NCBI GenBank assembly: GCA_963921935.1
Contig: OY998178.1
Location: forward strand, 49,530,951 to 49,594,950
Direction of reading: 5' to 3'
Source: Galeruca laticollis
Lineage: Eukaryota; Arthropoda; Insecta; Coleoptera; Chrysomelidae
Length of the DNA: 64,000 nt
In this document: one piece after another, positions 23,481 to 35,713 of the stretch
Layout: each line of letters starts with the position of its first letter
Position numbering within the stretch: position 1 is the first letter of the stretch
Program-made: the position numbers and the translations under genes
Notes under the pieces: model-generated
What the model was told of the DNA's origin: nothing
What the model saw: the letters and a program-made list of their open reading frames with translations, nothing else
The model's database searches: none

Positions 23481-24842
23481 TATAACCAGTGTTTACAAAA
23501 AAAAATCAAAATCTATTACCAGCCATTAAAAAATATTGATCTAAAATTTGTGTTTCTTAGTTATCATAAGAGTCTTTTGTATAAAATGTACTCTACAAAA
23601 TATGTTTACAAGCTTAAGCTTTCTCATTGAATTCATTTCTTAAACATAAGTCTTATACTTTCTTACTTACTCAATTTGCAAAAATATAATGTATTTACTT
23701 GTACCTATTTGCTGCAGAAAGATGTCACCTAAGAAGATAACCCGGCCAAAAATTAAACAAAAATACACCAAAGAAAACTTGGAACATGCCTTGGAGGAAA
23801 TGTCAAAAAGTATGTCAGCTTACAAAGCCTCGAAGATATACGGTATACCCAAAAGTACCCTAAAAGACAAAAAGAATAAATAATATCTGAATGATAACTA
23901 TGGCGCAAAGCCAGTGCCCACCTCAGATGAAAAAAATCTGATCGTAGCATGGATATACCATTTGGGAAACGCGAGATTTCCAGTAACCAAAGAACAGTTG
24001 CTGCACTTGTCAAGAATTTGAAGCGGCCAAATCCGTTCAAAAACGGTATTCCTGGTTGTCAGTGGTATCAAAATTTTCTCAATAGACATCAAGATATTTG
24101 TCTTCGGATGTCTCAAAATTTAACAAAATCTCGTTCTGCCGTGACGGAAAAACAGATTAGGGACTGGTTTGAGAAGGTTCACAGATATTTTCAAGAAAAC
24201 CAAATAATGGATGTGTTACAAGATGGCAGCCGTATATTCAACTGCAATGAAACGACATTTTTTCTATGTCCTCAAGAGAAACAGGTCCTTGTCAGGAAAG
24301 GGTTCAAATCGATGTACAGCACAATAGCCAACGATGAAAAAGAGTGCTTGACTGTGGTTGCTAATGTGTCGGCAGATGGAAGTATTGCGCCACCTATGGT
24401 ACTGTTTCCGTATGTAAGACTACCAAAACACCTTCCTGCAACAATGCCACCAGGTGATATATTGTTAATTATGAGAGATATTTGAGATATTTTAGGTACC
24501 TACTTACTATATTTATATCTATTTTTTTTCAGGGGGGGGGGGGATAGGATATACATAATCGGGCTGGATGAACACAGAAGCATTTTTTGAGTATGTAACA
24601 AACGTTTTTAACAAGTAGCTATCAAAAAATAACATAATAAAACCTGTCGTGTTGTTCTTGGATGGTCACACCAGCCACATTTCGCTGCCACTAAGCGAAT
24701 ATTGCAAGACACATGGGATTATATTAGTGGCTTTAGTTCCAAATTCGACTCACATCCTCCAGCCGCTCGATGTTGCTGTCTATACACCTGTAAAAGGCAC
24801 ATGGCGAAAAATAGTGCATACATTTAAAATTAACAATAACTA

Positions 24843-26029
24843 GGGTATCCGCCAAAATAAAGTGCTGTGGAGTTGTTTATGTAATATGGATTTGTAATAT
24901 TTAACTTAATTGTCATTAGTTGATATATTAATAGTACGCTGCAGTTAAATTTGATTTAAAAATGGTTCCAACAAACGGAAGAAAAAGTTTTTTTGGTAGA
25001 GCATTATTTTCGTTTATACGGAAAAGGTCGTAATGACGGTCCAAGCTTAGAACAGGTGTCAATAAAATATCAACAAAAATTTAATAAAGCAGCTCCTAGT
25101 AAAAGTGTGATGTTAGCTGTTGTTGAAAAATTTCGTCGCACCGGTAGTGTATTGTGTCAACGTAAAGGTTCTTCAGGTCGTCGAAAAACAGTATGCACTA
25201 ACGAAAATGAAGGACGTGTTTTTAATCAAGTTGTGCAATCACCTCAAAGAAGTCTTGTAAGAACTGCATGTAAACTCAACATTAGTGAAACTTCTTTACG
25301 TCTCATGTTCAAATCAATTGGTGGTTATCCATACCGTATTCAAGTTGGACAACGACTAAATGCTGCGGACAAACGTGCAAGAGAAATTTACTGTGATCGC
25401 ATGTTGAGTATAATTTACGAAGATCCCGAATTTTTGAAAAACAGTCTTCGAGTTACCGTTTGGTGCGTGGTATCTGGTCATGGAATGATTGGTCCTTATT
25501 TCGTTGAAGATGATAATCAGAATCCTCTTACTGTCAACCAAGAGCGTTATAGAAAGAAAATTATTATACCTTTTGTGAGAGATCTAAATAACTTTTGCCG
25601 TGCACGAAATCTACAGTTTCACACACAATGGTTCCAACAAGATGGTGCAACGAGCCATACAGCTGTGCGCACCTTAGACTTACTCCGTCAGCATTTCGAT
25701 AATAGAATAATTTCTCGGGGAACAGACTTCGAATATCCTTCTCATTCACCTGATCTGACGCCACCTGACGCATACATTTGGGGCATAATGAAGGACAAAA
25801 TATTTCACTCGGAAAATCCGCCGGCGAATATTGCCGAACTACGGGAAAGAATACAAAATATTTTTCGGCAGTTACATCAACCACTTTTTATAAATATGTT
25901 TATTGACTTAGAAAATCGATACGAAGCTTGTTTGCGTCGAAACGGTGAACATTTTGAACACTTACATTACAAAAATTAAAAATTAATTTTTATTTTTATT
26001 TTCGGTACTGTTTATTTTGGCGGATACTG
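24843..26029 (+). mobile_element. Mariner DD41D element nested in the pogo element
   Basis: Ends are gggtatccgccaaaataaa (24843) and the inverse of cagtatccgccaaaataaa (ending 26029), with TA at 24841-24842 and 26030-26031. It is 1187 bp long and almost filled by a transposase frame. Inverted repeats are short, unlike the mariner at 18.5 kb. The clean ends and nearly intact frame show it is younger than the pogo element it interrupts. Confidence 0.92.
24962..25979 (+). pseudogene. Mariner-type transposase (DD41D) lacking the first catalytic aspartate
   Basis: ATG at 24962 (MVPTNGRK); an extra base in a run of T at about 24988-24994 shifts the frame, which then stays open for 328 codons from 24993 to 25979. 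The two N-terminal helix-turn-helix parts are visible (SLEQVSIKYQQKFNKAAPS; RRTGSVLCQRKGSSGRRKT), as is IGGYPYRIQVGQRLNAADK. EDPEFLKNSL then joins directly to RVTVWCVVSGHGMIGPYF, so about 45 residues with the FSDE catalytic aspartate are missing. The second block (WFQQDGATSHTAVRTL) and third (YPSHSPDLTPPDAYIWG) are intact, with 41 residues between the two aspartates. The C terminus ends HFEHLHYKN. It cannot be catalytically active but could still bind DNA. Confidence 0.92.
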
Positions 26030-26886
26030 TATTAGCAAGTCCAAAGAACCGATTTTTCAGCCTTGGTCAAAGAATGCTTTGATGAATGCCTAAAAGAAAG
26101 TACAATTCAGTCTGCATTTAAATGTACTGGATTATTTCCTTTCAGTCTAGATAGTGTTAATTATATTATATTATTATAAATTATTATAAATAATAGATCA
26201 CGAAGTACTTAAAAAAACAGAAAATACAACTACTAGTTTTACAAAAGGGGACTACGTTATCTTCAAATATGAGGAAAAATGTTTCCCTGGTTTAATAGAA
26301 GACAGCAAATCAAAATTGTATTACATAAAAGCACCGGAAAACATTGAAAGTCATTGGAAATGGCCCCATCATGAAGATGTGATATGGTATGATTTAGATG
26401 AAGTGATCTCCAAAATAGAGCCGCCTCAGCCCATTAAAAGAGGGGACTATTTGCAGTTCCTGAAATTAAGGAAGGAAGTTATAACTGATAATCTACCTTA
26501 TTTTTCAATTAAAATTCATATATTTGTTCAAAATGTGAAAAATATAATTTTTACAAATACGTTTTTGAAAATATACAAGGTGGTCAAGTACTTTCTGCAG
26601 TTTTTGTTTATTTTTTCGCCATAAAACACAAAATGTTGTAAGAAGCCGGTATTAGATATAAGAAGATATTTTTTGATAGGCCGGTAATAGAAAAAAAGGA
26701 AATTTAAAAAAAAAAAATTTGGTGTTAAAAATATGAATAGTTCTTTTTATTTAATTGAAATTCACAGAAAACTCCCCCCTTTGCCTTATAAAATGATAAA
26801 TTCACATAAAGTACGAACTATTTACACTAATCCAAGAAGCTAAATTTAAAATCTCCTCAGTGGGCCGGTAATAACACAATTTACTT

Positions 26887-27720
26887 TACGTAAATAATAA
26901 ACTCGAAGTTAGTAATTAGACTTACTCATATTATTTATGTAGTATTTGATGTATTCCTCGTTTTTGAAAGAATAGTAAGTTGAGTTATTAGGTTTTAAAG
27001 ATATTTTTAGTTCTTTTCATTAATATAACTTCTACGTAGAAAATCAAGTATATCATTTTTCTACTATTTGCGTTACTTTTAGACGAATTGGAGCGATGCC
27101 TTCAAAACTGACTTACCAAGAAACATAATATCAGTGGCAACAAAATTTACTTCATGAAAGGATGTTGAACGGCTATGGAATTTGTAAAAAATGCTTTTTC
27201 CCAAATCCTTAAAATAAGCGAGTTACTAGATTTTGCTATATCACGACATATTTAATGGCAATTAAATTTGTGTTATAATTTTTTTAGTATAGGTACTTTC
27301 TCCTAAATGTGACTATCCTTATTAGCATAAAATAATCAGTCCTTCGTCAGTTTTACTGAAATTTTTGAATACATGACACTATTAAATTGTTATACAAATA
27401 GCTATTATTTTTAAACACTAATTTGATTTACATTGGATATTTAGATATGTTTTTTAATGTTTGGGGTTTATTTTTATCTTTTAAAGATAGAGTAGGCCAC
27501 AGATACAATAATAGAGCTTGTGTTAATATTTTAATCAATATATTCAATATTAAACATCTAAATACTAAGTTTGAATAAACCTTAGAAAAAGTTTGTAAAA
27601 AAACGCCTACAGCTAAAGAGCACAACTAAATATAAAAGTACCTATATAAATAATTTATAAAATAAATTGTTCTCTTAATTCAAAAAATAAAAAACAAAAA
27701 TAGTACAAATGAACACATTA
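26887..27720. other. Gene-free AT-rich DNA
   Basis: Nothing coding recognised between the pogo right end and the decayed hAT. Very AT-rich, with several poly-A/T runs. Confidence 0.35.
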
Positions 27721-27734
27721 ACGTTATTAGAGTA

Positions 27735-29215
27735 TTTGTATCCAAGAATTAATACACAGTAGCCAGCGGCAGGACTCATTCTTGAGTCTATTACGGTGTT
27801 TTCTGATTATTAAAGAGGCATTCAAGAAATGTTTTTCTGCGGGGCCGAAGTCACCTTAATGGCCAAAATACCAGGTGCCATTTTCGCCAAGATAGGAAAA
27901 TTCCTCTGGTGACATTCCCACCATTGTAAGATATTTTCGTTGCTCACGGCTCTGGACCGACTAAGGTAATCTACTATTTCCTTCGTTCGGTTTTAAGACT
28001 GACCTGTACTACTGAAAACAGCTTATCAAAATCTATAATATCATCATCAGATATACGGGCATCAACCGCTTCCTCTGTTGCTAAATTTGGCACTTGCTCC
28101 TCGATACGGTGCACGTCGTATATTGAATCAAACTTTCTCAGTTTCTTCTTTTAACTCAACCCCCCATTGTGTCAAATCAAAAGTCTCTGCTTTATGTCTG
28201 GGATCAAGTATTAGAGTTAAGCAGTAGATCCAATTTGTTTTCTTATAATGCTTCAAAATTTTGTCATTGGAATGCCAAAATTAGCTTAGCTTTTCGTCGA
28301 CTTCATTTCGACAAACATTTTCATCCATTTGTTGAACGGTTTACTATATTTTATCTATTAATAAATTTATCGAATCTATCACAAAGGGAAGAGTGGTATA
28401 TTTGTCTCCCCCAAGTTTACTTGTTAGTATTTTAAAATTTATTAAAAACTTATGAACTTTTTCAATGATTAACCATTCTGTTTCAATCAATCGGAATTCG
28501 TTTATTTCAGGCACAATATCGCTAGGTACCGCACAAAGTGTTGATGCCGCCTTTTAATTTTAAAGCCACTCCAAGCATGTCGTGTGTGGACCTCCACCTT
28601 GTAGGGTAATCTAAGATATGACTTAAATCCGTGGGTACACCAGCCGTCTCACATGCAGAGCGAAATTAATTTTTTAGCATTTCGCTTCTTGTAATCTTGC
28701 AGATTACTGAGCGTAATTTAGTTATTAGTGTACTTGAATCATGAATTGGTTGCCTTCTTCGTTCTCACTTTCGCTGCTAAATTCAATTTATTTTTCCCCT
28801 ATTAACATAAGCGTTATCATTATATCTTGAACTCTTAGGTTCAAGATGTGTGCTATACATAGGAAGTGCTGATCATCAGGATCAAAATCTACAAGTAGAT
28901 TGACAAGTGCACTCATAAACTTTGGAGGCAATGGCTTCAGTTATCCCTTGGACTGTATTTGACAATTTAAAATCCACTAAACATTTATGAAAAATATTTG
29001 CGATATCTGCTCCAGTGATGTGTAGTCCATGAGATGGAATGAAATCAAGAACCATTGACTGGTAATTCCAATCGTTATCTATGAAATGGACTGTGATCCC
29101 GTAGTATGTTCTTCCTGCAATGGAGGTCCACCCATTAATAGTAAATGAAAACTTGACGTATTTTCTTTCAGCTGCTATTTCACCCGAGATCGCAGCTAAT
29201 TAACCCGACACTTAA
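27735..29215 (-). pseudogene. hAT transposase, heavily decayed
   Basis: On the minus strand I read FSFTINGWTSIAGRTYYGIT and VHFIDNDWNYQSMVLDFIPS (near 29150-29030), the start of the hAT RNase H-like catalytic core. Then come IANIFHKCLVDFKLSNTVQG and, near 28.63 kb, a DLSHILDYPTRWRSTHDML segment (the usual conserved RW region). Near 27.95-27.75 kb lie ILQWWECH and the dimerisation part ASLIIRKHRNRL ... RWLLCINSW. Many stops and shifts separate the pieces. The C-terminal part closely resembles the fragment in the hAT at 7.2 kb, so the two belong to related families. The N-terminal BED finger was not found. Confidence 0.8.
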
Positions 29216-30410
29216 CTTGCCTCCAGAGAGTAAATCTTTTTGGAAATTTTAAATTTGGGGATATAAATCGAAAATCATCTTGGGTCTGCTGATAAAAAAA
29301 AATGAAAATGGCAAATACTTTTTGGTACTCCATTTATTTCGTTTGATGAAAAAAAAACGAATCTTGCAAATTTTTGTTGTTTATTTAATTTTACTGATTT
29401 GTGGTAAATCTATAAAGATTGCCCTGGTGATTTAGATAGGTGTTTATAACCTTGTTTATCTATGTTTATAACTGTCCGTACCCCTAGACGCGGATATTGA
29501 CTTTTTCTATTGTCATAATCTTCTGTTCCCAATTCTCAGTTAGGTTAGTTTAGTAGGTATTTCGTGCTGTTGAAATTTTCCAAAATTATTTTCGCCAAGC
29601 GTAGGTATACAAAATGTTATGGGCCACAATTTAATCATTTATACAGGTTCACCAAAAAAATATATATTGTATCAAAGTTGTGTTTTTCTAATTGAACATA
29701 TATTGAGAAACATGATTTGATGAGCTGACCGGAAAATCAAAATTTAACAGAAGTAATACACAAAAAAAAACAATAATTTGTTGGCTAAAAAAATAAAAAG
29801 TACATAGTGACCAAAATGTATAATTTAAGTGGTGTTTGCGTGTTTCCAGGATTATTTGTCAGATTTCAAGTCAACGTTTCAAATTATATTAACTTTCATC
29901 AAGGCTCTGTAAAGAGGAGAAAGATACTATTAGAATACGTAGTTCAATTCTACAATTTGATAAAAAGTTTTAAAACAAGTTCAAAAACAACACCTTATTG
30001 TTAATTTAATAACACGAACCAAAATACACACCGTAGGTGCGTAGGACAAGGACGACTGTTGAACTCTTTACCACCCTACTATATTTTATAGGGACAAACA
30101 AACATCTTATAATTGTATATAAAACCATCAGTTTTTACAAATAATTTTTTTGGTATTATTATTGTTGTTGTTAAAAATGAAAAAGATATATTCATTATGA
30201 AATTCATTAATATGAATTATAAACTAACCAATTTTTTTCTCTAATGGTTTTCAAGATCCCAAATACGTTCCTATTCTTTTCGAACATTTTCTGTGTGAAG
30301 AACCCAGGCAAGGATGATGCTTTCATTTATCAATTTTTGGACAAACGGTTAAAGGAAATTTCGACTCAGAAATTTCGACCCTAGAATTAAGGGCAATATT
30401 TAACCAAATA

Positions 30411-30611
30411 AAAATTGCGAGAAAAACCGCAAAACCGCAAGAGTCTTACATGGTCGGTCTTGGTCTTGCGTAAGTCTTGCAGTAGTAGGTCTTGGTCTTT
30501 CATAAGTTTTGCACTGCTTGGTCTTGGTCTTGCAGACCTAAAGCTGGTCTTGGCCTTGCTTTTTCTGCATGACCAAGACCGCAAGACCAATACCAATCTC
30601 GCTCATCACTA
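30411..30611. repeat. Subterminal hexamer array of the old hAT
   Basis: Runs of ggtcttggtcttgc and, near the tip, the complement gaccaagaccgcaagacc. They allow the array to fold back on itself. The same hexamer unit marks both ends of the young hAT at 6.6-7.9 kb. Confidence 0.8.
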
Positions 30612-33257
30612 ATTGTATCCGTAATGTCGTCGAACAGAACCGAGAATTTTATTGATTTAACAAAAAATTATCTCGAAAAGTATTTATTTCGGGTACTTAT
30701 AATAAGACCTATTTGTAAGAATGGGAGGCATACAAAAAATAAAATTTTCGGAAATAACTGCAAACTAGGGGACGTGTCATAAGAATCTATTTTTACTTTA
30801 GTTGAAAAATGTGTTTGTATATATGAAAAATGCTGAAGATGTTATAATGGAAACTTACAGTTTCGATTTGAAATGTGTCATATTAGTATATTCCAACATC
30901 AAACTAAAAAAGAAAAACTAGAAATGATTTCGTGTATATATCGAAATAATGGATAAATTAAAATGCGAATTTTGTCATGTTGATCTTTTTTCGATAATTC
31001 TAACGCGAAGCAAAATATTGACAATTGTCCCTATTTGTCAACTAGTAGTAGGTCAGGTATAAATTTTAAATATCAGTTGATTATTTTTAAGTCCTTTACC
31101 CTGTATAACTGTATATCTGAGTTCCTTCAAATAACAATATATGGAGGTGTCTTCATCTTAAAAGTGACAAACCATATTTGACAGACTTTTTTATGAAGAC
31201 CAAGTTTGTTAAAGCTGCCTTATAAACTTTTGGATATAAAACCGGCAGATGATGTGATTACAAGTACAACCATCACTCCACATCTCCAATTTCACAATAA
31301 TTATTTCTAACATCCCTTGCTTTTTGTATTAGGCTGGTTATTCATCAACTTCAGCTTTTTTCTAAGACAAAATTTTGGTTTTTTGTACAAACCTTTTGTA
31401 ATTTTTGAACGAATCCCTTCTTCCCCCTATCTCAATAAGAGGTTCATTCATCAGATACTTCCTTGTCTATATTTAGTAAGTTCTATATCGAACACATAGT
31501 CTAGTATGTCCACTCATCCAAATTTGTAAGGAATTCCAAATTAACTAAGTTGTTAGTAGAATTTATTGGTTTTTGTAGGCTTCGCTATATTATATATTAT
31601 CAAATAACCTTTTTGGTCTTAAAGTTTAATGTTTTGTACGCGTTCATTATTATAATTACTATCAATTGACTAGTATTCCAATGAAACTGATTGGAAACAA
31701 TGTATTGACTTTCTTTTAAGAATATAAGACGTTTTTCTAAATACTCAATTTCCTGAAACCCGAGCTGTTGCTACTGAAGACACTTTATAGTATTAAGTGC
31801 ATCATTTTAAGTTCCATACGTGTAACAAAATGAGTTGCATAAACGCAAATTAAGACATAAAAGAAGAGAGGCCTCTCTAATTTAATTTTAAGAAAACAAA
31901 CAAATCATCCTTATTTGTCAGATGGCATGGCATTATCTCCCTCATTAATTCCCATTCCGTATATCCGATCAGCAATTGCTTCAGTTCGCAAACTAGTTGA
32001 AATAACAGAGAAGCCAAATTGGTAAAGTTGCTCGATAATTTGTTCCATTTAGTCCGCATTATTAGTTGAAACGATCGATATTGTAGAAGATAATTTGGTG
32101 TTATTATCGATGCCACCCAGTAGCGCACGACATTTCCGATAACTAGAGTGACTGATGATTGCTTTTTAAGGTGCGTCAACCGCAGAAAATGTGGTTGAAA
32201 GTTTTGCGTCGGAAAGATTTTCAAATCATCACGATAATCGATTCATTGTTTTGAATCAATTGTTAAAAATACTTCTGAAATGTTCACTGTTATTATCTAG
32301 TACTAACATAAATGTACTTCACAATCCTACACACATAAAATTTTTTTCTTCACGACCATTTGTGAATGTAATAATTCCGAAATCAATTTCAACAATAGGT
32401 TGTAAACATTTTCATTTTAGAGTGTTAATATTTATTATGACAGACTTGATTCTTATGTGTTTCGCATGTATTAATTGTATAACAAGTGTTAGAATGAATA
32501 TTCCGTAATCGAACTAAACAACATCGATTGCCATGGATGCCAATACTGTCATTGACAGACATATATGTGTAAATTGTTCAGACGATTTTGGTGTGAACAA
32601 AATGAGTGGAAAATCGAGTGAATCGGATATGAGAATGGTAATTCTACCAGAAATTACAAATGATGCGAATGCCATAACCAAATATGGAAAGTATTATGCA
32701 ATGTTAATGGATTGAAAACAAGAAAACGGACTCTTTCTCCGAATATGTTCTAATTACAGTTTTCGGTGATTTGATGAAAACATGGGAATCCTCCACTTAT
32801 GGAAAATATACTCAATCCAAGAAGCAATACGAAAGTTGATAAACGACTCATCACTTTGCAGTAGGTGAAAGGAAAACCTAAGCTTTGTGATGCCAACAGA
32901 AGTGAAGTGATTGGATCTGATATTCATGTCGAAAGGAAAGAAAGTAATAAATACATATAATTTGTTAGATTCCAGGTTGGCATCCTGTTTCATATATATC
33001 CAGTATGTGAAATGAACACTTGTAACTACTGTATGTAATACGAATACTAACAATCGACATGACATGAAGAACTACATGGTTTAATTACGATCTCTACGAC
33101 AGAAATGACCATTTTGAAAGCAGCTCTTTAGAGACAACACATTAATATCAAACTAAATTGTAGTGTATTTCATGATCTAGTAGTTTTTCCGAATATCTGT
33201 CATATGTGTCATGACGTTAGTATTCGTGCATTAAAATAGTTATTCATAAAAGAATTG
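30612..33257. other. Unassigned DNA with short frames only
   Basis: No protein family recognised. A minus-strand stretch near 32030-31890 reads EQLYQFGFSVISTSLRTEAI then YGMGINEGDNAMPSD, and has the look of real protein. It is open only over about 50 codons and I cannot place it. A 60-codon plus frame from ATG 32533 to 32715 (MDANTVIDRHICVNCSDDFG, with a CxxC) is also unplaced. Both may be fragments of old elements. The rest is AT-rich. Confidence 0.25.
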
Positions 33258-33354
33258 TCACAATGACTCGTTTTGTAGTACGAATGAAGTATGCGTAACG
33301 AATCGCGAAGCGGTGAGTTGCGCAAATCACGAGTACAACAGAAAGTCATTGTGA
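33258..33354. repeat. Short fold-back repeat
   Basis: The outer arms tcacaatgact (33258) and agtcattgtga (33344-33354) are inverted repeats. Inside them tagtacg and gagtac also pair, and the centre contains cgaatcgcgaagcggtgagttgcg. A similar layout is seen at 62.7 and 63.8 kb. No coding capacity. Confidence 0.6.
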
Positions 33355-33359
33355 TACAA

Positions 33360-34009
33360 GTTTCACACAATATTTTTTATAATTCGCATTTATTTACTTA
33401 TTAAATAAGATTGACAGTTCTTCTTTTTCATTGTTCCGTGCCTCGTAGGGCGTGAGTCAAAAATTTTTATTTAAAAATAAAAGGCTTGTATGATAGGCTT
33501 GATTAATTTAATATAAACATTTATTTATGAAAAACTATGGATAAGATACAACAAACAGTAACCAATCATTCTATATTCGAATTAACATTTAATTATTTTA
33601 CATAGAAGAGGGTTAAATGACGAACTGTAGGTCCTTATACCTTATTCTATGCTCTATAGAACCATCTTCAAGAGCACTGCAAGGGATTACGCTAGAAGGA
33701 ATCAATACAAGCTGTAATCATCTTCATGCAAATTTGAATATTGTTCCTTTATACAATATCTATTATATTTATTATGATAAAAATAGAATGGAAAAGAAAA
33801 ATATAGATACACAAAATAAAATTTTGTTACAAGGTATAAAAATAGAAAATCTGCCATTTTATCAGTATTATTCATGTAGAGGTACTGTGGTCGTTGTTTT
33901 AATTTGTGTATTATAAAATAACTGTACCTAATTGATTTAATAATAGTTATTAGTGATTTTGAAAAGGTGGAAATAAAGCAAATTGAATAAAAATATACAA
34001 AAAATAAAA
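33360..34009. other. Downstream flank of the IS630-like relic, no gene seen
   Basis: AT-rich. Plus frame 33617-33916 and the overlapping minus frame show no recognisable domain. This is probably the 3' UTR or flank of the transposase relic on the minus strand. Confidence 0.3.
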
Positions 34010-35713
34010 CACAAAATTTCCACAACTCCACTACAAAATCATCACTATATTCATCGTCACTGTCAAAATTGATAATAAGTGGAGGCACATCCTGTCTATC
34101 AAATACTACTTCCCTATCCCACCCATCTTGTATAATTTTCTCAGTGTGCTCCACTGTCGTTGACCAAATATCAGAAGTCACTTTTTCTAAAGTCTTTTTC
34201 CAGCCACCTATTGATTGTTCTGTTGAAGAACCATCAGTTTTCAACTATGCCCCAAATATGTTTAATTGGGTTGAACATACAGTGGTAAGGGGGAAGTCGA
34301 AGCACTTTGTTCCTACAAAAATACATATATTTAAACAAAATAAGTTATCTAAGTATTACCATAATATATTGAAAAATGTTGATATCAACTTACCGTTGTA
34401 CCAAATTCAATAATTGGGTTTTGAGGAAACTATTTTCAAAAGCAATCTCTTCTTGTATCAACCAGTTCGGTTTATCACCTTTCTGGTAGCTGATGTTGGT
34501 ACTTCATTGATCACTGTACTGTGATAACTTGCATCATCCATTACAATTGTGGCAGGGTCTTACAAGTTCACCAAAAGCTGGTATTCAAACCAATGCAAAA
34601 AAATTTCTCGGTTCATTTCACCGTGGTAATCACCATCTTGTTTTTTGGGAAAAAAACCAGCCCTGTTCCAGGAATAAATCCATAAGAGGAACCAGTATGC
34701 AATATTATATACCTACAATAAGGAAATAACAAATTATTACTAGGTTTCCTAGATAGACTGCATAGCTCAAAACAACTATTAATAATTATATAGATTTAAA
34801 TAAAATAGTGTGACTAGTAAATATTTGAGAATGTCTTAAAATGGCAAGAATGTTTGTACATCATAAATTAATTGATAAATTTTATTATTCAATTACCTTG
34901 GACCACCAATTTTGGTTTTTTTACGCTTCTATGATGATGATCCTGCCAAAAACGTCCAACAGTACCGTTTTTAAATATCCAGGTCTCATCCAAAAACACA
35001 AATTGATATAAACCTTCCCTTTTTATCTTGACATATTCATGTAGAAAATGTATACGTTTTAATGCAATATATGGCAACTCCATTAAACCACGACGAGGAT
35101 CATCTTTTTGGTATTTGAATCCAATATTTTTCACTATCTTCCAGTGATGTCAAATAACCATTAAAGAGTTCACGCTCCTGGAGTTTGTCTCTTAAAGTTT
35201 ATAAGATTATGTATTCCTCTGAAAAAATATTGTGTTAGTGAATTGCGAATAAAATGAAACAGTAAATTCAATATACTCACTGTTTCCATACATTTCGTAT
35301 ATAACATTTCGGAAAGCATTTTGATCAAAGTTATCAATTTCAACAGTAGGTTTTATGCGTTGTCTCTTTTTAGGTGTGCTTTTGGGCTGTTCATCTCTAT
35401 TATGCTTGGCGGCAGTACGGTCAACAGTGGTAACGCTAAGTTGTAAAGCTTCTGCAACTCTCTACAATATAATTACTTCAATTTATGAAAGAATAATATA
35501 TTATCAAGTTTAGTTAACCTAACCTAACATTAAAAACATTTAAATATGTAACAATAATATTAATAATGATGAATACAAATAGCGAATACTATTACTTACG
35601 TCTCTTACAGCAGTAAGCGGGAGAAGCGGGCCCTCGTTTCGGCATTCTCGTTCAACGTAGCTCAACAAAGATGTTACAATCTCTTGACATTTTCTGTTCA
35701 GCTGCTTCGGCAT
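34010..35713 (-). pseudogene. IS630/Tc1-like DDE transposase with five exons
   Basis: Minus strand, with canonical splice sites at every joint. Exon 1: 35713-35600 (MPKQLNRKCQEIVTSLLSYV, donor GTAAG). Exon 2: 35461-35281 (RVAEALQLSVTTVDRTAAKH, a helix-turn-helix; donor GTGAGT). Exon 3: 35220-34897 (DDPRRGLMELPYIALKRIHF, then QFVFLDETWIFKNGTVGRFW; donor GTAATT). Exon 4: 34712-34394 (DGDYHGEMNREIF, then TIVMDDASYHSTVINEVPTS; donor GTAAGT). Exon 5: 34312 to about 34015 (LRLPPYHCMFNPIKHIWGIV, then an acidic tail). The carboxylates in LDETW and MDDASYH are present, but the third block reads FNPIKHIW where glutamate is usual. Frameshifts in exons 3, 4 and 5 and a stop in exon 4 make it a relic. Related to the copy at 2.35-3.66 kb. 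A domesticated gene is unlikely given the breaks. Confidence 0.82.

Larger units (their letters stand above)
23722..26624 (+). pseudogene. Pogo-like transposase, interrupted by a mariner
   Basis: ATG at 23722 opens a pipsqueak-type helix-turn-helix (LEHALEEMSKSMSAYKASKI, then YGIPKSTL). A stop follows at about 23881, then a DNA-binding CENP-B-like part (VAWIYHLGNARFPVTKEQLL), and after a shift RPNPFKNGIPGCQWYQNFL. The DDE_1 core has FNCNETTFFL, where the usual aspartate is asparagine, LFLDGHTSHI (second aspartate) and HILQPLDVAVYTP (third). A 78-base intron (24454-24531) ends in a run of 12 G that makes the joint uncertain. The mariner inserts after TFKINNN at 24841. Beyond it the gene continues as FSALVKECFDECLKESTIQS and CTGLFPFSLDSVNY, then a C-terminal GDYVIFKYEEKCFPGLI and WKWPHHEDVIWYDLDEVI region. 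Confidence 0.88.
22008..26886 (+). mobile_element. Pogo-like element (Tc1/mariner superfamily), nested by another mariner
   Basis: The terminal repeats match imperfectly (aggtaaaatgggtgattaccgg on the left; aagtaaattgtgttattaccgg as the complement on the right). They are flanked by TA at 22006-22007 and 26887-26888. Copies of an accggc/gccggt core recur near both ends (22032, 22061, 26646, 26680 and 26866) and in the internal 410-bp repeats. They are good candidates for transposase-binding sites. The transposase spans 23.7-26.6 kb. A 1187-bp mariner at 24843-26029 interrupts it, so the pogo insertion is the older event. Net element length is about 3.7 kb. Confidence 0.85.
27721..30611 (-). 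mobile_element. Old hAT element with autonomous-type coding remains
   Basis: The right end (start of the element on the minus strand) is ctcgctcatcacta, finishing at 30611; tagtgatgagcg is a common hAT tip. It is preceded by about 200 bases rich in aagacc and its complement, like the young hAT at 6.6 kb but with a different tip. The coding remains lie on the minus strand at 27.7-29.2 kb. I could not locate the left tip or an 8-bp duplication (attgtatc would be the sequence to match), so the left boundary is only where the coding similarity ends. The 29.2-30.4 kb interval holds no recognisable domain. Confidence 0.7.

Noticed and set aside
30415..30612. Overlapping plus and minus frames of about 65 codons
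   Set aside because: They arise from the hexamer repeat at the hAT end, which keeps frames open by composition.
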